Shown: in pieces, positions 16,676 through 25,044 of the stretch | Numbering within the stretch: position 1 is the stretch's first letter | How the letters are laid out: the number at the start of each line of letters is the position of its first letter | Assembly: GCF_016428585.1 (NCBI RefSeq) | Contig: NZ_JAELVR010000012.1 | Span: 1-64,000 of the forward strand | DNA length: 64,000 bases | Origin: Sedimentitalea arenosa | GTDB lineage: Bacteria > Pseudomonadota > Alphaproteobacteria > Rhodobacterales > Rhodobacteraceae | Direction: 5' to 3' | Position numbers and translations under genes: made by a program | Notes under the pieces: generated by a model | The model's database searches: none | What the model was told of the DNA's origin: nothing | Seen by the model: only the letters and a program-made list of their open reading frames with translations

Positions 16676-16779
16676 GTCGTTGTGTGTGCGAAATTGCACA
16701 GAAAGAGGCAAAATTCGCAGGATTTGTTCGAAGTTGGTGAGGGTGTAAAAGCGGGGGTGTCAACTGAAAGGACCGCACC

Positions 16780-17718
16780 ATGAGTTGGAACCCGATTCTA
16801 GACCCCGATACCCCCATCGGCGACGCGGTGGACGCGATCGAGACCGTGATCGTCCCGCGAGCCCGTGACTTGGGCGATTTCGAAGTGCGCCGTGCGCTGC
16901 CCGCCCCCAAGCGGCAGATGGTCGGGCCGTTCATCTTCTTCGACCAGATGGGCCCGGCCGAATTTCTGACCGGGCAGGGCATCGACATCCGTCCGCATCC
17001 ACATATCGGATTGGCCACGGTGACCTATCTTTACAGCGGTCGGTTTCATCATCGGGACAGCCTGGGCGTGAACCAGTGGATCGAGCCGGGCGCGGTCAAC
17101 CTGATGACGGCGGGCAACGGGGTGACCCATTCTGAACGGGTGGACGAAGACGCGCTGGCGGCACCCTACGACATGTTCGGCATCCAGACCTGGATCGCCT
17201 TGCCAAAGGACAAGGAGGACGCGCCTGCGCAGTTCGTCCATGTGCCGAAGGATGATCTGCCGTTGCTGGAGGGGCGCGGCAAGCAGGTACGGCTGATCCT
17301 CGGATCGGCCTATGGTGCATCCGCGCCGGTGCCGGTGCCATCCGAGATGTTCTATGCCGATGCGCGGCTCGACCCGGGGGCCGCCATTCCGATGCCGGAC
17401 AATCACGAAGACCGGGGCGTGTACGTTGTAAAGGGCTCGGTCACGGTGGCAGGTCAGGTGTTCGAGGCCGGGCGGATGATGGTCTTCCGGCCGGGAGATC
17501 GGATCAGCGCCAAGGCGGGGCCCGAGGGGGCCTGGTTGATCCTGCTGGGTGGTGCCACGCTGGAAGGGCCGCGCCACATCTGGTGGAACTTCGTGGCCTC
17601 CTCCAGGGACCGGATCGAGGCGGCCAAGGAGGCCTGGCGCGCGGGGGATTGGCAGCACGGGCGGTTCCGTCTGCCGCCGGATGACGACCGGGAATTCATT
17701 CCACTGCCTGAGCGGTAG
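16780..17718 (+). CDS. pirin family protein
   Basis: This 312-residue two-cupin protein has the pirin N-terminal metal-binding pattern (RPHPHIGLATVTYLYSG followed by FHHRDSLG, and GVTHSER) and the Pirin_C domain (RHIWWNFVASSRDRI). Pirins bind Fe or similar metals; some act as quercetinases or transcriptional cofactors. The role here is not predictable. It is monocistronic by position, with a GAAAGGA motif before the Met, and is followed by tRNA-Asp. Confidence 0.92.
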   Translation: MSWNPILDPDTPIGDAVDAIETVIVPRARDLGDFEVRRALPAPKRQMVGPFIFFDQMGPAEFLTGQGIDIRPHPHIGLATVTYLYSGRFHHRDSLGVNQWIEPGAVNLMTAGNGVTHSERVDEDALAAPYDMFGIQTWIALPKDKEDAPAQFVHVPKDDLPLLEGRGKQVRLILGSAYGASAPVPVPSEMFYADARLDPGAAIPMPDNHEDRGVYVVKGSVTVAGQVFEAGRMMVFRPGDRISAKAGPEGAWLILLGGATLEGPRHIWWNFVASSRDRIEAAKEAWRAGDWQHGRFRLPPDDDREFIPLPER

Positions 17719-17814
17719 GCCACACCGAGGACCGCGGTCGCGAAATGCGGTATTTTGCGCAAAACCCTGCTTGACGGCACAGAGTGTGCGCCATATTACC
17801 GCCAAACGCAGCGA

Positions 17815-17891
17815 GCGGTTGTAGCTCAGTTGGTTAGAGTACCGGCCTGTCACGCCGGGGGTCGCGGGTTCGAGCCCCGTCAACCGCGCCA
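17815..17891 (+). tRNA. tRNA-Asp (GTC), copy 1
   Basis: This 77-base cloverleaf has acceptor GCGGTTG paired with CAACCGC, D-arm with AGTTGGTTA, anticodon loop CTGTCAC (anticodon GTC, Asp), T-arm GGTTCGAGCCC and an encoded CCA. Its sequence is identical to the copy at 18028-18104. Confidence 0.97.
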
Positions 17892-17907
17892 CTGCTGCAG
17901 AACGACA

Positions 17908-17929
17908 GGCCCGCTCCGGCGGGCCTTTT
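17908..17929 (+). terminator. intrinsic terminator after tRNA-Asp copy 1
   Basis: A perfect seven-base-pair GC stem (GGCCCGC / GCGGGCC) with a TCCG loop is followed by TTTT. It ends transcription 17 bases after the tRNA, so the second tRNA-Asp gene probably has its own promoter. Confidence 0.85.
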
Positions 17930-18027
17930 CGCGTTTTGGGGATGCGTGTCAGGGCCGCGCGAATGTTCCATAGGCGCACTTATCCGCTTGACCGATGCGC
18001 GGGCTTGGCCTATTGCGCCGACATCGC

Positions 18028-18104
18028 GCGGTTGTAGCTCAGTTGGTTAGAGTACCGGCCTGTCACGCCGGGGGTCGCGGGTTCGAGCCCCGTCAACCGC
18101 GCCA
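18028..18104 (+). tRNA. tRNA-Asp (GTC), copy 2
   Basis: This is a base-for-base repeat of the first tRNA-Asp, including the CCA end, with unrelated flanks. It lies convergent with, and 19 bp from, the end of the sulfotransferase-like gene. Confidence 0.97.
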
Positions 18105-18123
18105 CTTCTTTCCCTTGCCCAGA

Positions 18124-18864
18124 TCAATAGACATATCCGAGTGCGGCTTCCTGCTGCGTGTCGCAATGGCGTTGAAGGAATCGCAGATCCGCCGGTGTGA
18201 GCGAGTCGGGCGTCGGCGGACGGTCCGCCAGCACCGGCTTGAAGCGTGCGCCAAGCCGTTTGCCCACCGGGCGGAACCGGGCGTCGCGCGCTGCGAGGCC
18301 AAGCCCGCCCGCGATCTCGTCGATCGCGCCTTGCGGGTCGGCCTGCAGCCGTTCGACGCGCAGCACCACGCAGGTGCAGCCGCGCGCGGCATAGCCCAGC
18401 AGCGCAGCCAGCTTGGCCCGGCGCAGTTCAAAGAGATTTGCGAAGGGCGCGCCAGTCAGCGGGTCGCGGTCCTGTTGCAGGGACTGGCCGACCAGCTCCT
18501 CGGCGCCTGGGAAGTAGCGCGCGCGATCGATCGTGCTGTGCCACGGCGCGCGGATGAAGTCGGAAAAGGGCAGCGCTTGCAGCGACGCCGTGGCGTGCCA
18601 GGGCTTGGCGTGCATCGACAGAGCCCAGTCGGCCGCGTTGCGCACCATGCAAATCACCGCAAGGTCGGCGGGAATCGCCAGCATCGAGGGGAAGCCGTGT
18701 TTCCACCCGAGCACATCGCTTGGCGCAAGGGGCGTGTTGCGCGCCAGCAGTCTCCGCGCGAGGTTCGTGCCCGAGGAGCGTTCGCCCAGCACCTGGAAGC
18801 GCGTCGGCGCAGTGGCCGTGCGGTAGATGAAAAGACCGGTTTCGGCGAAGTCGGAGAGCAGCAG
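18124..18864 (-). CDS. sulfotransferase-like protein with probable CTG start
   Basis: The P-loop-like motif LGERSSGTN and a later VICMVRNAADWALSMHAKPWH segment match sulfotransferase-type 5'- and 3'-PAPS sites. A GTG at 18792 (VLGERSS) would remove the first beta strand. The frame upstream adds 24 residues (LLLSDFAETGLFIYR, then TATAPTRFQ) and reaches CTG at 18862-18864, with AAAGGAG six bases upstream. No ATG, GTG or TTG lies between the upstream TGA and 18792, so CTG is the best start, giving 246 residues. A frameshifted GTG at 18880 is the alternative. It is divergent from a glycosyltransferase; both may act on envelope glycans. Confidence 0.65.
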   Translation of the reverse strand: MLLSDFAETGLFIYRTATAPTRFQVLGERSSGTNLARRLLARNTPLAPSDVLGWKHGFPSMLAIPADLAVICMVRNAADWALSMHAKPWHATASLQALPFSDFIRAPWHSTIDRARYFPGAEELVGQSLQQDRDPLTGAPFANLFELRRAKLAALLGYAARGCTCVVLRVERLQADPQGAIDEIAGGLGLAARDARFRPVGKRLGARFKPVLADRPPTPDSLTPADLRFLQRHCDTQQEAALGYVY

Positions 18865-18973
18865 GGCGGGCTCCTTTCACGGTCCACGGCGGTGCGGCGC
18901 ACGGAAAATTTGTGATTCTCTTATATCCGCTCGAAGGTTAAGCATAAGACAAAACCGGACCGGGACGCCCCAG

Positions 18974-19846
18974 ATGCAGACAGCAGCCGCCCTGACCATG
19001 GTGCGCGACGACGCGTTTTTCCTGGCTGCCTGGCTGTGTCACTACGGCGGCGCGCTGGGGCGGGAGAATTGCTATGTGATCAACCACGGGCGCGGGCCGG
19101 AGGTCACCGCGCTGGCCGAAGGTTGCAACGTGATCGGCATTCCGGGCGACGCGCACAAGAATTTCGACATGAAGCGCTGGCGGATGCTGAACAACTTCGT
19201 CATGGGGCTGCGCTGCTACTACGACCACGTCATCGTGGGCGATGTCGACGAGTTGGTCGTCTTGGACCCGGCCGCGGGCCGCGACCTGCTGTCCTTCCTG
19301 CGCGAAACGCCGGTCAACCGGGTGCTGACGCCGCTGGGGCTGGAGGTGATCCATCGCACCGATGTCGAGACCGCGCCGATCGGTGAGCGCATCCTCGGGC
19401 CGCGCCGCCACGTGCGAGTCGCGCCGCATTATTCCAAGCCCTGCGTGGTGTCCGTGGGCACCAAGATTGCGCGGGGTGGGCATTTCACCCAGTATGACAA
19501 GTTGCACACACCCGAACATTTGTATCTGCTGCACCTGAAATACTGTGACCGCGCGGCCTATGGGGCGGCGATGGACCGGCGCAACGCGATGACCGCCGAG
19601 ATCGGCACCGGGATCAAGGGCGCGGCGGTGGGGCGGCACTGGTTCGCCGAGGCGCGCGGCGAGGATGATGCGGTGTTTGACGGGTTCAGTCAGCTGCCGA
19701 TGCAGGAAGGCTTCGACATGGCCCCGCTCCGCCGCCGGATGCAGCGCAGCTGGAAACCGCGCGGCGAAACCGGGTACTGGGAATTCGACCGGCCCGCCCA
19801 GCAGGCGCAATACCTGCTGCCCGAGCGGTTCGTCGGTCTGGTCTGA
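18974..19846 (+). CDS. glycosyltransferase family 2/92-like protein
   Basis: The protein has 290 residues. It starts MQTAAALTMVRDDAFFLAAW, the usual opening of Glyco_tranf_2_4 (PF13704) proteins, with WLCHYGGALG, the acidic D-x-D-like IVGDVDELVV (nucleotide-sugar/metal site, about residue 90) and YLLHLKYCDRAAY in the second half. There is no signal or transmembrane segment; it acts on the cytoplasmic side. The acceptor is unknown. The Met at 18974 is chosen because homologous sequence begins there. Confidence 0.82.
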   Translation: MQTAAALTMVRDDAFFLAAWLCHYGGALGRENCYVINHGRGPEVTALAEGCNVIGIPGDAHKNFDMKRWRMLNNFVMGLRCYYDHVIVGDVDELVVLDPAAGRDLLSFLRETPVNRVLTPLGLEVIHRTDVETAPIGERILGPRRHVRVAPHYSKPCVVSVGTKIARGGHFTQYDKLHTPEHLYLLHLKYCDRAAYGAAMDRRNAMTAEIGTGIKGAAVGRHWFAEARGEDDAVFDGFSQLPMQEGFDMAPLRRRMQRSWKPRGETGYWEFDRPAQQAQYLLPERFVGLV

Positions 19847-19849
19847 CGC

Positions 19850-20845
19850 TCAGCGCCGCGCAAGGATGCGGCCGCCGGAGTCTCCGGTCAGGATCATCGC
19901 CCCGGTCGCGTCAAAGCTGATCGTCATCGGGCCGGACACCGCGTCCAAGAACTTGCGCTCCTGATCGGCGAGCGCCGGAAGACAGGCTCTTTGCGTGACC
20001 GCCAGCGGGCCGAAGGTCAGCCTGTCGCCCTCGCGGGTATAGCTGCCACTGTACTGGTTGCAGCCGGCCCGGCCCGACACGGTGCCATCCTCGGAGAACG
20101 AGAGGCTGGTCTGGGAATTGTCGATCACGCCAGCGTTGTTGATATCCTCGACGCGCCAGCTGCCACCGGTCAGTCCAGCCGTTTCACGCGTGCATTCGGT
20201 GCTGCCTTCCGGCGTTTCCAGAAGCGCGGTCAGACCCTTGTCCCAGAACGACAGGCTATCGTCCTCGGTGGCGTAGCGCGCCCCGGATCCGGCGCGCACA
20301 CGCCGGAGGTTGCGAAGTTCGCCATCGATCGTCAACGCCAGGGTGCCGGGCGTGAACCGCGCCGTCACCTTGCGATCTCCGCAGAGATAGGTCGCCTCAT
20401 CCGCCGCGGAGAGGGTCGTGACCTGAATCAGGTTCACGGTGCCCAGATCGTTGACCGCTTGCGTCGGATCGACCGGGATATTGGTGTCAGTGGTCCAGCG
20501 CAGGTTGCCCGCGGCGTCGCGGATCACCGCCCGCAGCGCATAGCGGCCGCGCTCGGTCATGTCCTGTGTCGGCACTTCCAGCGAAAACGGGATCGGCACC
20601 TGCCGGCCCGGAATCGAGGCTTCGGCGAGCACCGGCGCGGCGGCATCCGCGCGCGAGACGTCGCTGACGGTGACGGTGGCTGTGCTGCCGGGCTGCAGGG
20701 CGATCCGCTGGAGATAGCTGATCTGTCCGGTGACGGTGATCATGTCGGCGTCATCGCTCTGCTGCGCCAGCGCGCCCAGAGGCAGGGCGGCAAGCAGGGT
20801 CGCGGCGGCGAGGCCGATCGGCATCATCTTGAATAGTCTTGGCAT
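19850..20845 (-). CDS. YbaY-MliC-META three-domain envelope protein
   Basis: This 331-residue exported protein has a signal peptide about 1-27 (ALA-QQ). Residues about 34-140 match YbaY-type lipoprotein-like domains (ITVTGQISYLQRIALQPGS, VTVSDVSRAD, PIPFSLEVP). About 145-225 match MliC, the C-type lysozyme inhibitor fold (YLCGDRKVTARF, LSFWDKGLTALL, then CTRE). About 230-331 match META/HslJ (GGSWRVEDINNAGV, AGCNQYSGSYT, LAVTQRACLP). The joined layout suggests periplasmic envelope defence, perhaps against lysozyme; that function is inferred from the domains. The gene is convergent with the glycosyltransferase, with stops 4 bp apart. Confidence 0.82.
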   Translation of the reverse strand: MPRLFKMMPIGLAAATLLAALPLGALAQQSDDADMITVTGQISYLQRIALQPGSTATVTVSDVSRADAAAPVLAEASIPGRQVPIPFSLEVPTQDMTERGRYALRAVIRDAAGNLRWTTDTNIPVDPTQAVNDLGTVNLIQVTTLSAADEATYLCGDRKVTARFTPGTLALTIDGELRNLRRVRAGSGARYATEDDSLSFWDKGLTALLETPEGSTECTRETAGLTGGSWRVEDINNAGVIDNSQTSLSFSEDGTVSGRAGCNQYSGSYTREGDRLTFGPLAVTQRACLPALADQERKFLDAVSGPMTISFDATGAMILTGDSGGRILARR

Positions 20846-20949
20846 GGTGTCGTCTCGTCTTTCTGGGTCGTGGGTCCATCGGGTCTGGCGATTGAGATGG
20901 GGACGGGGCGCGGCGTCGCAAGCGCTGCGCATCGGGACGTCGCGGAAGG

Positions 20950-21825
20950 TTACAAGCCGGCCAGAAAATCGCCCAGCACCTCAGCCGTGGTGTCGGGATG
21001 CAGGTCCGGAAAGAAATGGCCGCCGGGCAGGGCGCGCGACTGCATGTCGCTCAGCCGGTCGGCCCAGGTTGCCGGAACGTCGTAGTGTTTCGCCATGGCG
21101 CCATCGATACCGTAGAGCACCAGCGCCGGGCAAGTCACCCGACGCGACAGGTCTGCCGCATCATGCTTGACATCATGGACGAGTGCGGCGCGGTAGTCGT
21201 TGCACATGGCGTTGATCGTGTCAGGCCAGCGCCAGCTTTGCCGATAGGCATAAAGTGCGTCCGGGTGGAAATCGTCGATTTCGCAGCCGCCCCAGCCGGT
21301 CAGGCAGGATTCGTAGTACCAATCGGGATCATGCCCGATCAGGGTTTCGGGGAAAGGGGCGGGTTGGGCGAGGAGGAACCAGTGGTAATAGGCCGCGGCC
21401 ACCTCTGTCTTAAGGTCGCCGAGCAGCAGTTGTGTCGGCACGATATCCATCAGCGTGAGGCTGGCGACGGCCTTCGGAGCGTCGAGCGCGAGGCGATGTG
21501 CGGTGCGCGCGCCCCGGTCATGGCCGACGAGGTGAAAGCTGTCAAAGCCAAGCGAGGCCATCAGCGCGCGCTGGTCCGCGGCCATGTTGCGGAAGGTGTA
21601 GGCCGCGACGCCGTCGGGCTTGCTGCTGTCGCCATAGCCGCGCAGGTCGGCGGCGATCACTGTGAAGCGGTCCACCAGATGCGGGGCGATGCCGTGCCAC
21701 ATGGCGCGGGTCTGCGGAAACCCGTGCAACAGCAGCACGGGCGGACCACTGCCGGCGCGGGAATAGGCGATGCTCTGCCCGTTCACCTCGGCCACGTCGT
21801 CGGTGAACCCGGGGAGGGCGCTCAT
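20950..21825 (-). CDS. alpha/beta hydrolase, haloacetate dehalogenase-like
   Basis: The protein has 291 residues. The nucleophile elbow is GHDRGAR, so the nucleophile is Asp103, flanked by Arg104 and Arg107. HW occurs at 148-149, and the catalytic His lies in GGHFFPDLHPD near the C-terminus. This set matches fluoroacetate dehalogenase (nucleophile Asp, two carboxylate-binding Arg, halide-binding His-Trp). The HGFPQTRAMW oxyanion-hole segment is also present. It would hydrolyse short 2-haloacids or behave as an epoxide-hydrolase-like enzyme; the exact substrate needs assay. It overlaps the upstream M20 peptidase by 4 bp, so the two are co-translated. Confidence 0.8.
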   Translation of the reverse strand: MSALPGFTDDVAEVNGQSIAYSRAGSGPPVLLLHGFPQTRAMWHGIAPHLVDRFTVIAADLRGYGDSSKPDGVAAYTFRNMAADQRALMASLGFDSFHLVGHDRGARTAHRLALDAPKAVASLTLMDIVPTQLLLGDLKTEVAAAYYHWFLLAQPAPFPETLIGHDPDWYYESCLTGWGGCEIDDFHPDALYAYRQSWRWPDTINAMCNDYRAALVHDVKHDAADLSRRVTCPALVLYGIDGAMAKHYDVPATWADRLSDMQSRALPGGHFFPDLHPDTTAEVLGDFLAGL

Positions 21826-23204
21826 GCGCGGGTGAGCGCGTCGAGAATGCGCGCCCAGCTGCGGATGCCCTTGTGAAAGCTCTGCAGGTCGTATTTCTCG
21901 TTCGGAGAATGGATCGCATCGTCTTCATTGGCATAGCCGATTAGCATCGCGTCGAGCCCGAGAATCGACTTGAAATGGCCGGCGATCGGGATCGAGCCGC
22001 CCATGCCGCAGAAGACGGCCTCGCGCTTCCATTCGTCGGACAAGGCCTGGCGCGCGGCTTCGAATTCCGGCCGGTCGATGTTCATCACCGAGGCGCGCGC
22101 GCCTTCGAGGTCGTTGTCCCATCGCACCTTGGCGTCCGGCGACAGGCGCGCCTCGACATGGGCGCGGATCTTGCGGCGCAGATCGTCCGGGTCCATGTCG
22201 CCGACAAGCCGGCAGGTGATCTTGCAATGTGCTTCGGACGGGATCACCGTCTTGGACCCGGCGCCGTTGTAGCCGCCCCAGAGTCCGTTGATTTCCAGCG
22301 TGGGGCGGGCCCATTGCTGCTCCAGCGTGGAATAGTCCTTTTCCCCGTGCGGCTGGGTGTATCCGACCGAGTTGAGGTAATCGGCCTCGTCGAATCCGCA
22401 GCTTTGCCACTGGCGCAGCTGATCGGCGGGAACCTCGTGAACACCGTCGTAGAAGCCCTCGACCGCGACCCGGCCGGTCTCCTCGTCGTGGAAGGACGCC
22501 ACGATGCGGGCGATCTCGCGCAGCGGATTGAGCCCCGGGCCACCGTAGTGGCCTGAATGCAGGTCGATACGCGGCCCGATGATGGTGAACTCGTCCTTCA
22601 GCATGCCGCGAAGCTGCGAGGCGATCGACGGGACTCCCCGCGCCACCATGGAGGTGTCGCAGATCAGCGCGATATCGGCGCCGAGTTCCTCGGCGTTGTC
22701 GGTCATGAAGGGAACGAGTGAGGGCGAACCGCTTTCCTCCTCGCCTTCGAAGAAAAAGGTGATTTTGCAGGGCAGGCTGCCATTGACCGCCTTCCAGGCC
22801 CGGCAGGCCTCAACGAAGGTCATCAGCTGGCCCTTGTCGTCCGAAGCGCCGCGCCCCCGGATCACCCGGCCCGCGGGCGTATCCTCGATCTGCGGATCGA
22901 ACGGGTCGCGGGTCCAGAGGTTCAGCGGATCGACGGGCTGCACGTCGTAATGGCCGTAGAACAGCAGGTGCGGGCCGTCGCCGTCGACATGACCCACGAC
23001 CATCGGGTGGCCCGGTGTCGCGCGTTTCTCGGTTTTGACGCCGAGCGCGTTCAGGTCGGCGACCAGCCAGTCCGCTGCCTTGTCGCAATCGGCCTTGTAG
23101 GCCGGATCGGTCGAGATCGAAGGAATGCGCAACAGCTCCATCAGCCGGTCGGTTGCAGCGGGCAGGTCGGCGTCGATGCGCGACAGGACATCGTTCAGGG
23201 CCAT
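21822..23204 (-). CDS. M20-family dipeptidase/deacylase
   Basis: This 460-residue cytoplasmic metallopeptidase shows the M20 metal motifs: HYDVQPVDP, RGASDDKGQLM, FEGEEESGSPS and the dimerisation-domain insert, with GGSIPIAGHF toward the C-terminus. This pattern is typical of M20/M25/M40 dipeptidases (carnosinase or CNDP-like). It probably cleaves dipeptides or N-acyl amino acids with two Zn ions. It is the first gene of a two-gene operon with the haloacetate dehalogenase-like hydrolase. Confidence 0.9.
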   Translation of the reverse strand: MALNDVLSRIDADLPAATDRLMELLRIPSISTDPAYKADCDKAADWLVADLNALGVKTEKRATPGHPMVVGHVDGDGPHLLFYGHYDVQPVDPLNLWTRDPFDPQIEDTPAGRVIRGRGASDDKGQLMTFVEACRAWKAVNGSLPCKITFFFEGEEESGSPSLVPFMTDNAEELGADIALICDTSMVARGVPSIASQLRGMLKDEFTIIGPRIDLHSGHYGGPGLNPLREIARIVASFHDEETGRVAVEGFYDGVHEVPADQLRQWQSCGFDEADYLNSVGYTQPHGEKDYSTLEQQWARPTLEINGLWGGYNGAGSKTVIPSEAHCKITCRLVGDMDPDDLRRKIRAHVEARLSPDAKVRWDNDLEGARASVMNIDRPEFEAARQALSDEWKREAVFCGMGGSIPIAGHFKSILGLDAMLIGYANEDDAIHSPNEKYDLQSFHKGIRSWARILDALTRA

Positions 23205-23552
23205 GGGAGGTTCCTCTGTGTGACTCGCGAGGGACCGTATCAGCGGGGCGGGCCATGTCCAGCCCGTGGCGAAATCGACGTGGAAATCACAACGACCGGC
23301 GACGGGTTGCTATTCCGCGCCGCCAGCCGTTGCCGTTTCTCCCCGGTCGCGGCCTGAATGAGACCGCGCGCCGACTACCTATTCACACGTACCCGAAAAA
23401 CGTTGGGCGCGGGATCGAAACGGATACCAATGAACGAACCTGAAAAAAGTGAAATCGTTACCATTCCAATGCGTTGACCCTGCCGTTTGGGTGCCGATCC
23501 GGCAAGTCAGGTATTCCCGACCTTTGGATGCGCCCCCGGTTCGAAGGTCGGA

Positions 23553-23566
23553 TTGATCCAGATCAA
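23553..23566 (+). promoter_or_regulatory. FNR/FnrL box upstream of hemA
   Basis: TTGAT-CCAG-ATCAA is a perfect match to the palindromic FNR consensus and lies 131 bp upstream of the hemA start codon. In Rhodobacter the oxygen-responsive regulator FnrL acts on hemA, so oxygen control of ALA synthesis is expected here too. The only target on the plus strand is hemA; the M20 operon diverges at 23204. Confidence 0.85.
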
Positions 23567-23697
23567 GGCTGCGACGTATCGTCGTTCGATAACCAGTTGA
23601 ACATGGAATGCTCGAGCTATAATCATTCCAAAACGTGAATGCGGTTACTGCGCCGCCAAGCTGCCGCCGGGTCCGGCGCAAACAGATGGAGGAGCCG

Positions 23698-24921
23698 GTG
23701 GACTACACCGCACAACTCGACGCGGCGATCGACCGCCTGCACAAGGAAGGCCGCTACCGGACCTTTATCGACATCGAGCGCCGCAACGGCCAGTTTCCGC
23801 ACGCGGTCTGGACCACTCCGGCAGGCGAAACCCGCGACATCACCGTCTGGTGCGGCAATGACTATCTTGGCATGGGGCAGAACCCCGTCGTGCTGAACGC
23901 GATGAAGGAGGCGATCGACGCCACCGGCGCGGGATCGGGCGGAACGCGCAACATCTCGGGCACAACGGTCTATCACAAGCGGCTGGAGGCCGAACTGGCC
24001 GACCTGCATGGCAAGGAAAGCGCGCTGCTCTTCACCAGCGCCTATATTGCCAATGACGCCACGCTCAGCACTCTGCCCAAGCTGTTTCCCGGCCTCATAA
24101 TCTATTCCGACGAATTGAACCACGCCAGCATGATCGAAGGCGTTCGCCGAAATGGCGGTGCGAAGCGGATCTTCAAGCACAACGACGTGGCGCATCTGCG
24201 CGCGTTGCTCGAGGCCGACGATCCCGACGCGCCCAAGCTGATCGCCTTTGAGTCGATCTATTCGATGGACGGCGATTTCGGGCCCATCGAGGCGATCTGC
24301 GATCTGGCCGACGAGTTCGGCGCGCTGACCTATATCGACGAGGTGCACGCGGTCGGCATGTATGGGCCCCGCGGTGCGGGCGTCGCCGAGCGCGATCGCC
24401 TGATGCACCGGCTCGATATCATCAACGGCACCCTGGCCAAGGCCTATGGCGTCATGGGAGGTTACATCGCGGCAAGCTACAAGATGTGCGATGCGATCCG
24501 GTCCTACGCGCCGGGATTCATCTTTACCACGTCGATCCCGCCCGCCGTGGCGGCCGGGGCAGCCGCTTCGGTCGCCTATCTGAAGCAGGCGCCGGAGTTG
24601 CGCGAGCAGCACCAGACCCAGGCGAAGATCCTGAAGCTGCGCCTGAAGGGCATGGGCCTGCCGATCATCGACCATGGCAGCCACATTGTTCCGGTCATCG
24701 TCGGCGACCCGGTCCACACCAAGAAACTCAGCGACATGCTGCTGCTGGATCACGGCATCTACGTGCAGCCGATCAACTTCCCGACGGTGCCCCGCGGCAC
24801 CGAGCGCTTGCGATTCACGCCCTCGCCGGTGCATGGACCGGACGAGATGGACAAGCTGGTCCGCGCGATGGACAAGCTGTGGTCGCACTGTGCGCTGAAT
24901 CGCGCCGAGTTGAGCGCCTGA
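23698..24921 (+). CDS. hemA: 5-aminolevulinate synthase
   Basis: The enzyme has 407 residues, the same length as characterised Rhodobacter HemA. It condenses glycine and succinyl-CoA to 5-aminolevulinate, the first step of tetrapyrrole synthesis in the C4 (Shemin) pathway, with PLP. The start is GTG at 23698, giving MDYTAQLD as in HemA homologues, with GGAGGAG upstream. Seen motifs: [34 protein letters not shown], and the PLP lysine in [13 protein letters not shown] near residue 246. A perfect FNR-type box lies upstream. Confidence 0.97.
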   Translation: MDYTAQLDAAIDRLHKEGRYRTFIDIERRNGQFPHAVWTTPAGETRDITVWCGNDYLGMGQNPVVLNAMKEAIDATGAGSGGTRNISGTTVYHKRLEAELADLHGKESALLFTSAYIANDATLSTLPKLFPGLIIYSDELNHASMIEGVRRNGGAKRIFKHNDVAHLRALLEADDPDAPKLIAFESIYSMDGDFGPIEAICDLADEFGALTYIDEVHAVGMYGPRGAGVAERDRLMHRLDIINGTLAKAYGVMGGYIAASYKMCDAIRSYAPGFIFTTSIPPAVAAGAAASVAYLKQAPELREQHQTQAKILKLRLKGMGLPIIDHGSHIVPVIVGDPVHTKKLSDMLLLDHGIYVQPINFPTVPRGTERLRFTPSPVHGPDEMDKLVRAMDKLWSHCALNRAELSA

Positions 24922-25044
24922 GCCCAACTCTGTGTGCAAACTCCTTGCGCTGTGTTAGCATTGTGGAAAGAAAAGCGTGAATGAGTCGAGGGGACGACTC
25001 CACACGTTGAGACAGACCGCAGCAGGCGACATGGGGCAGCAGGC

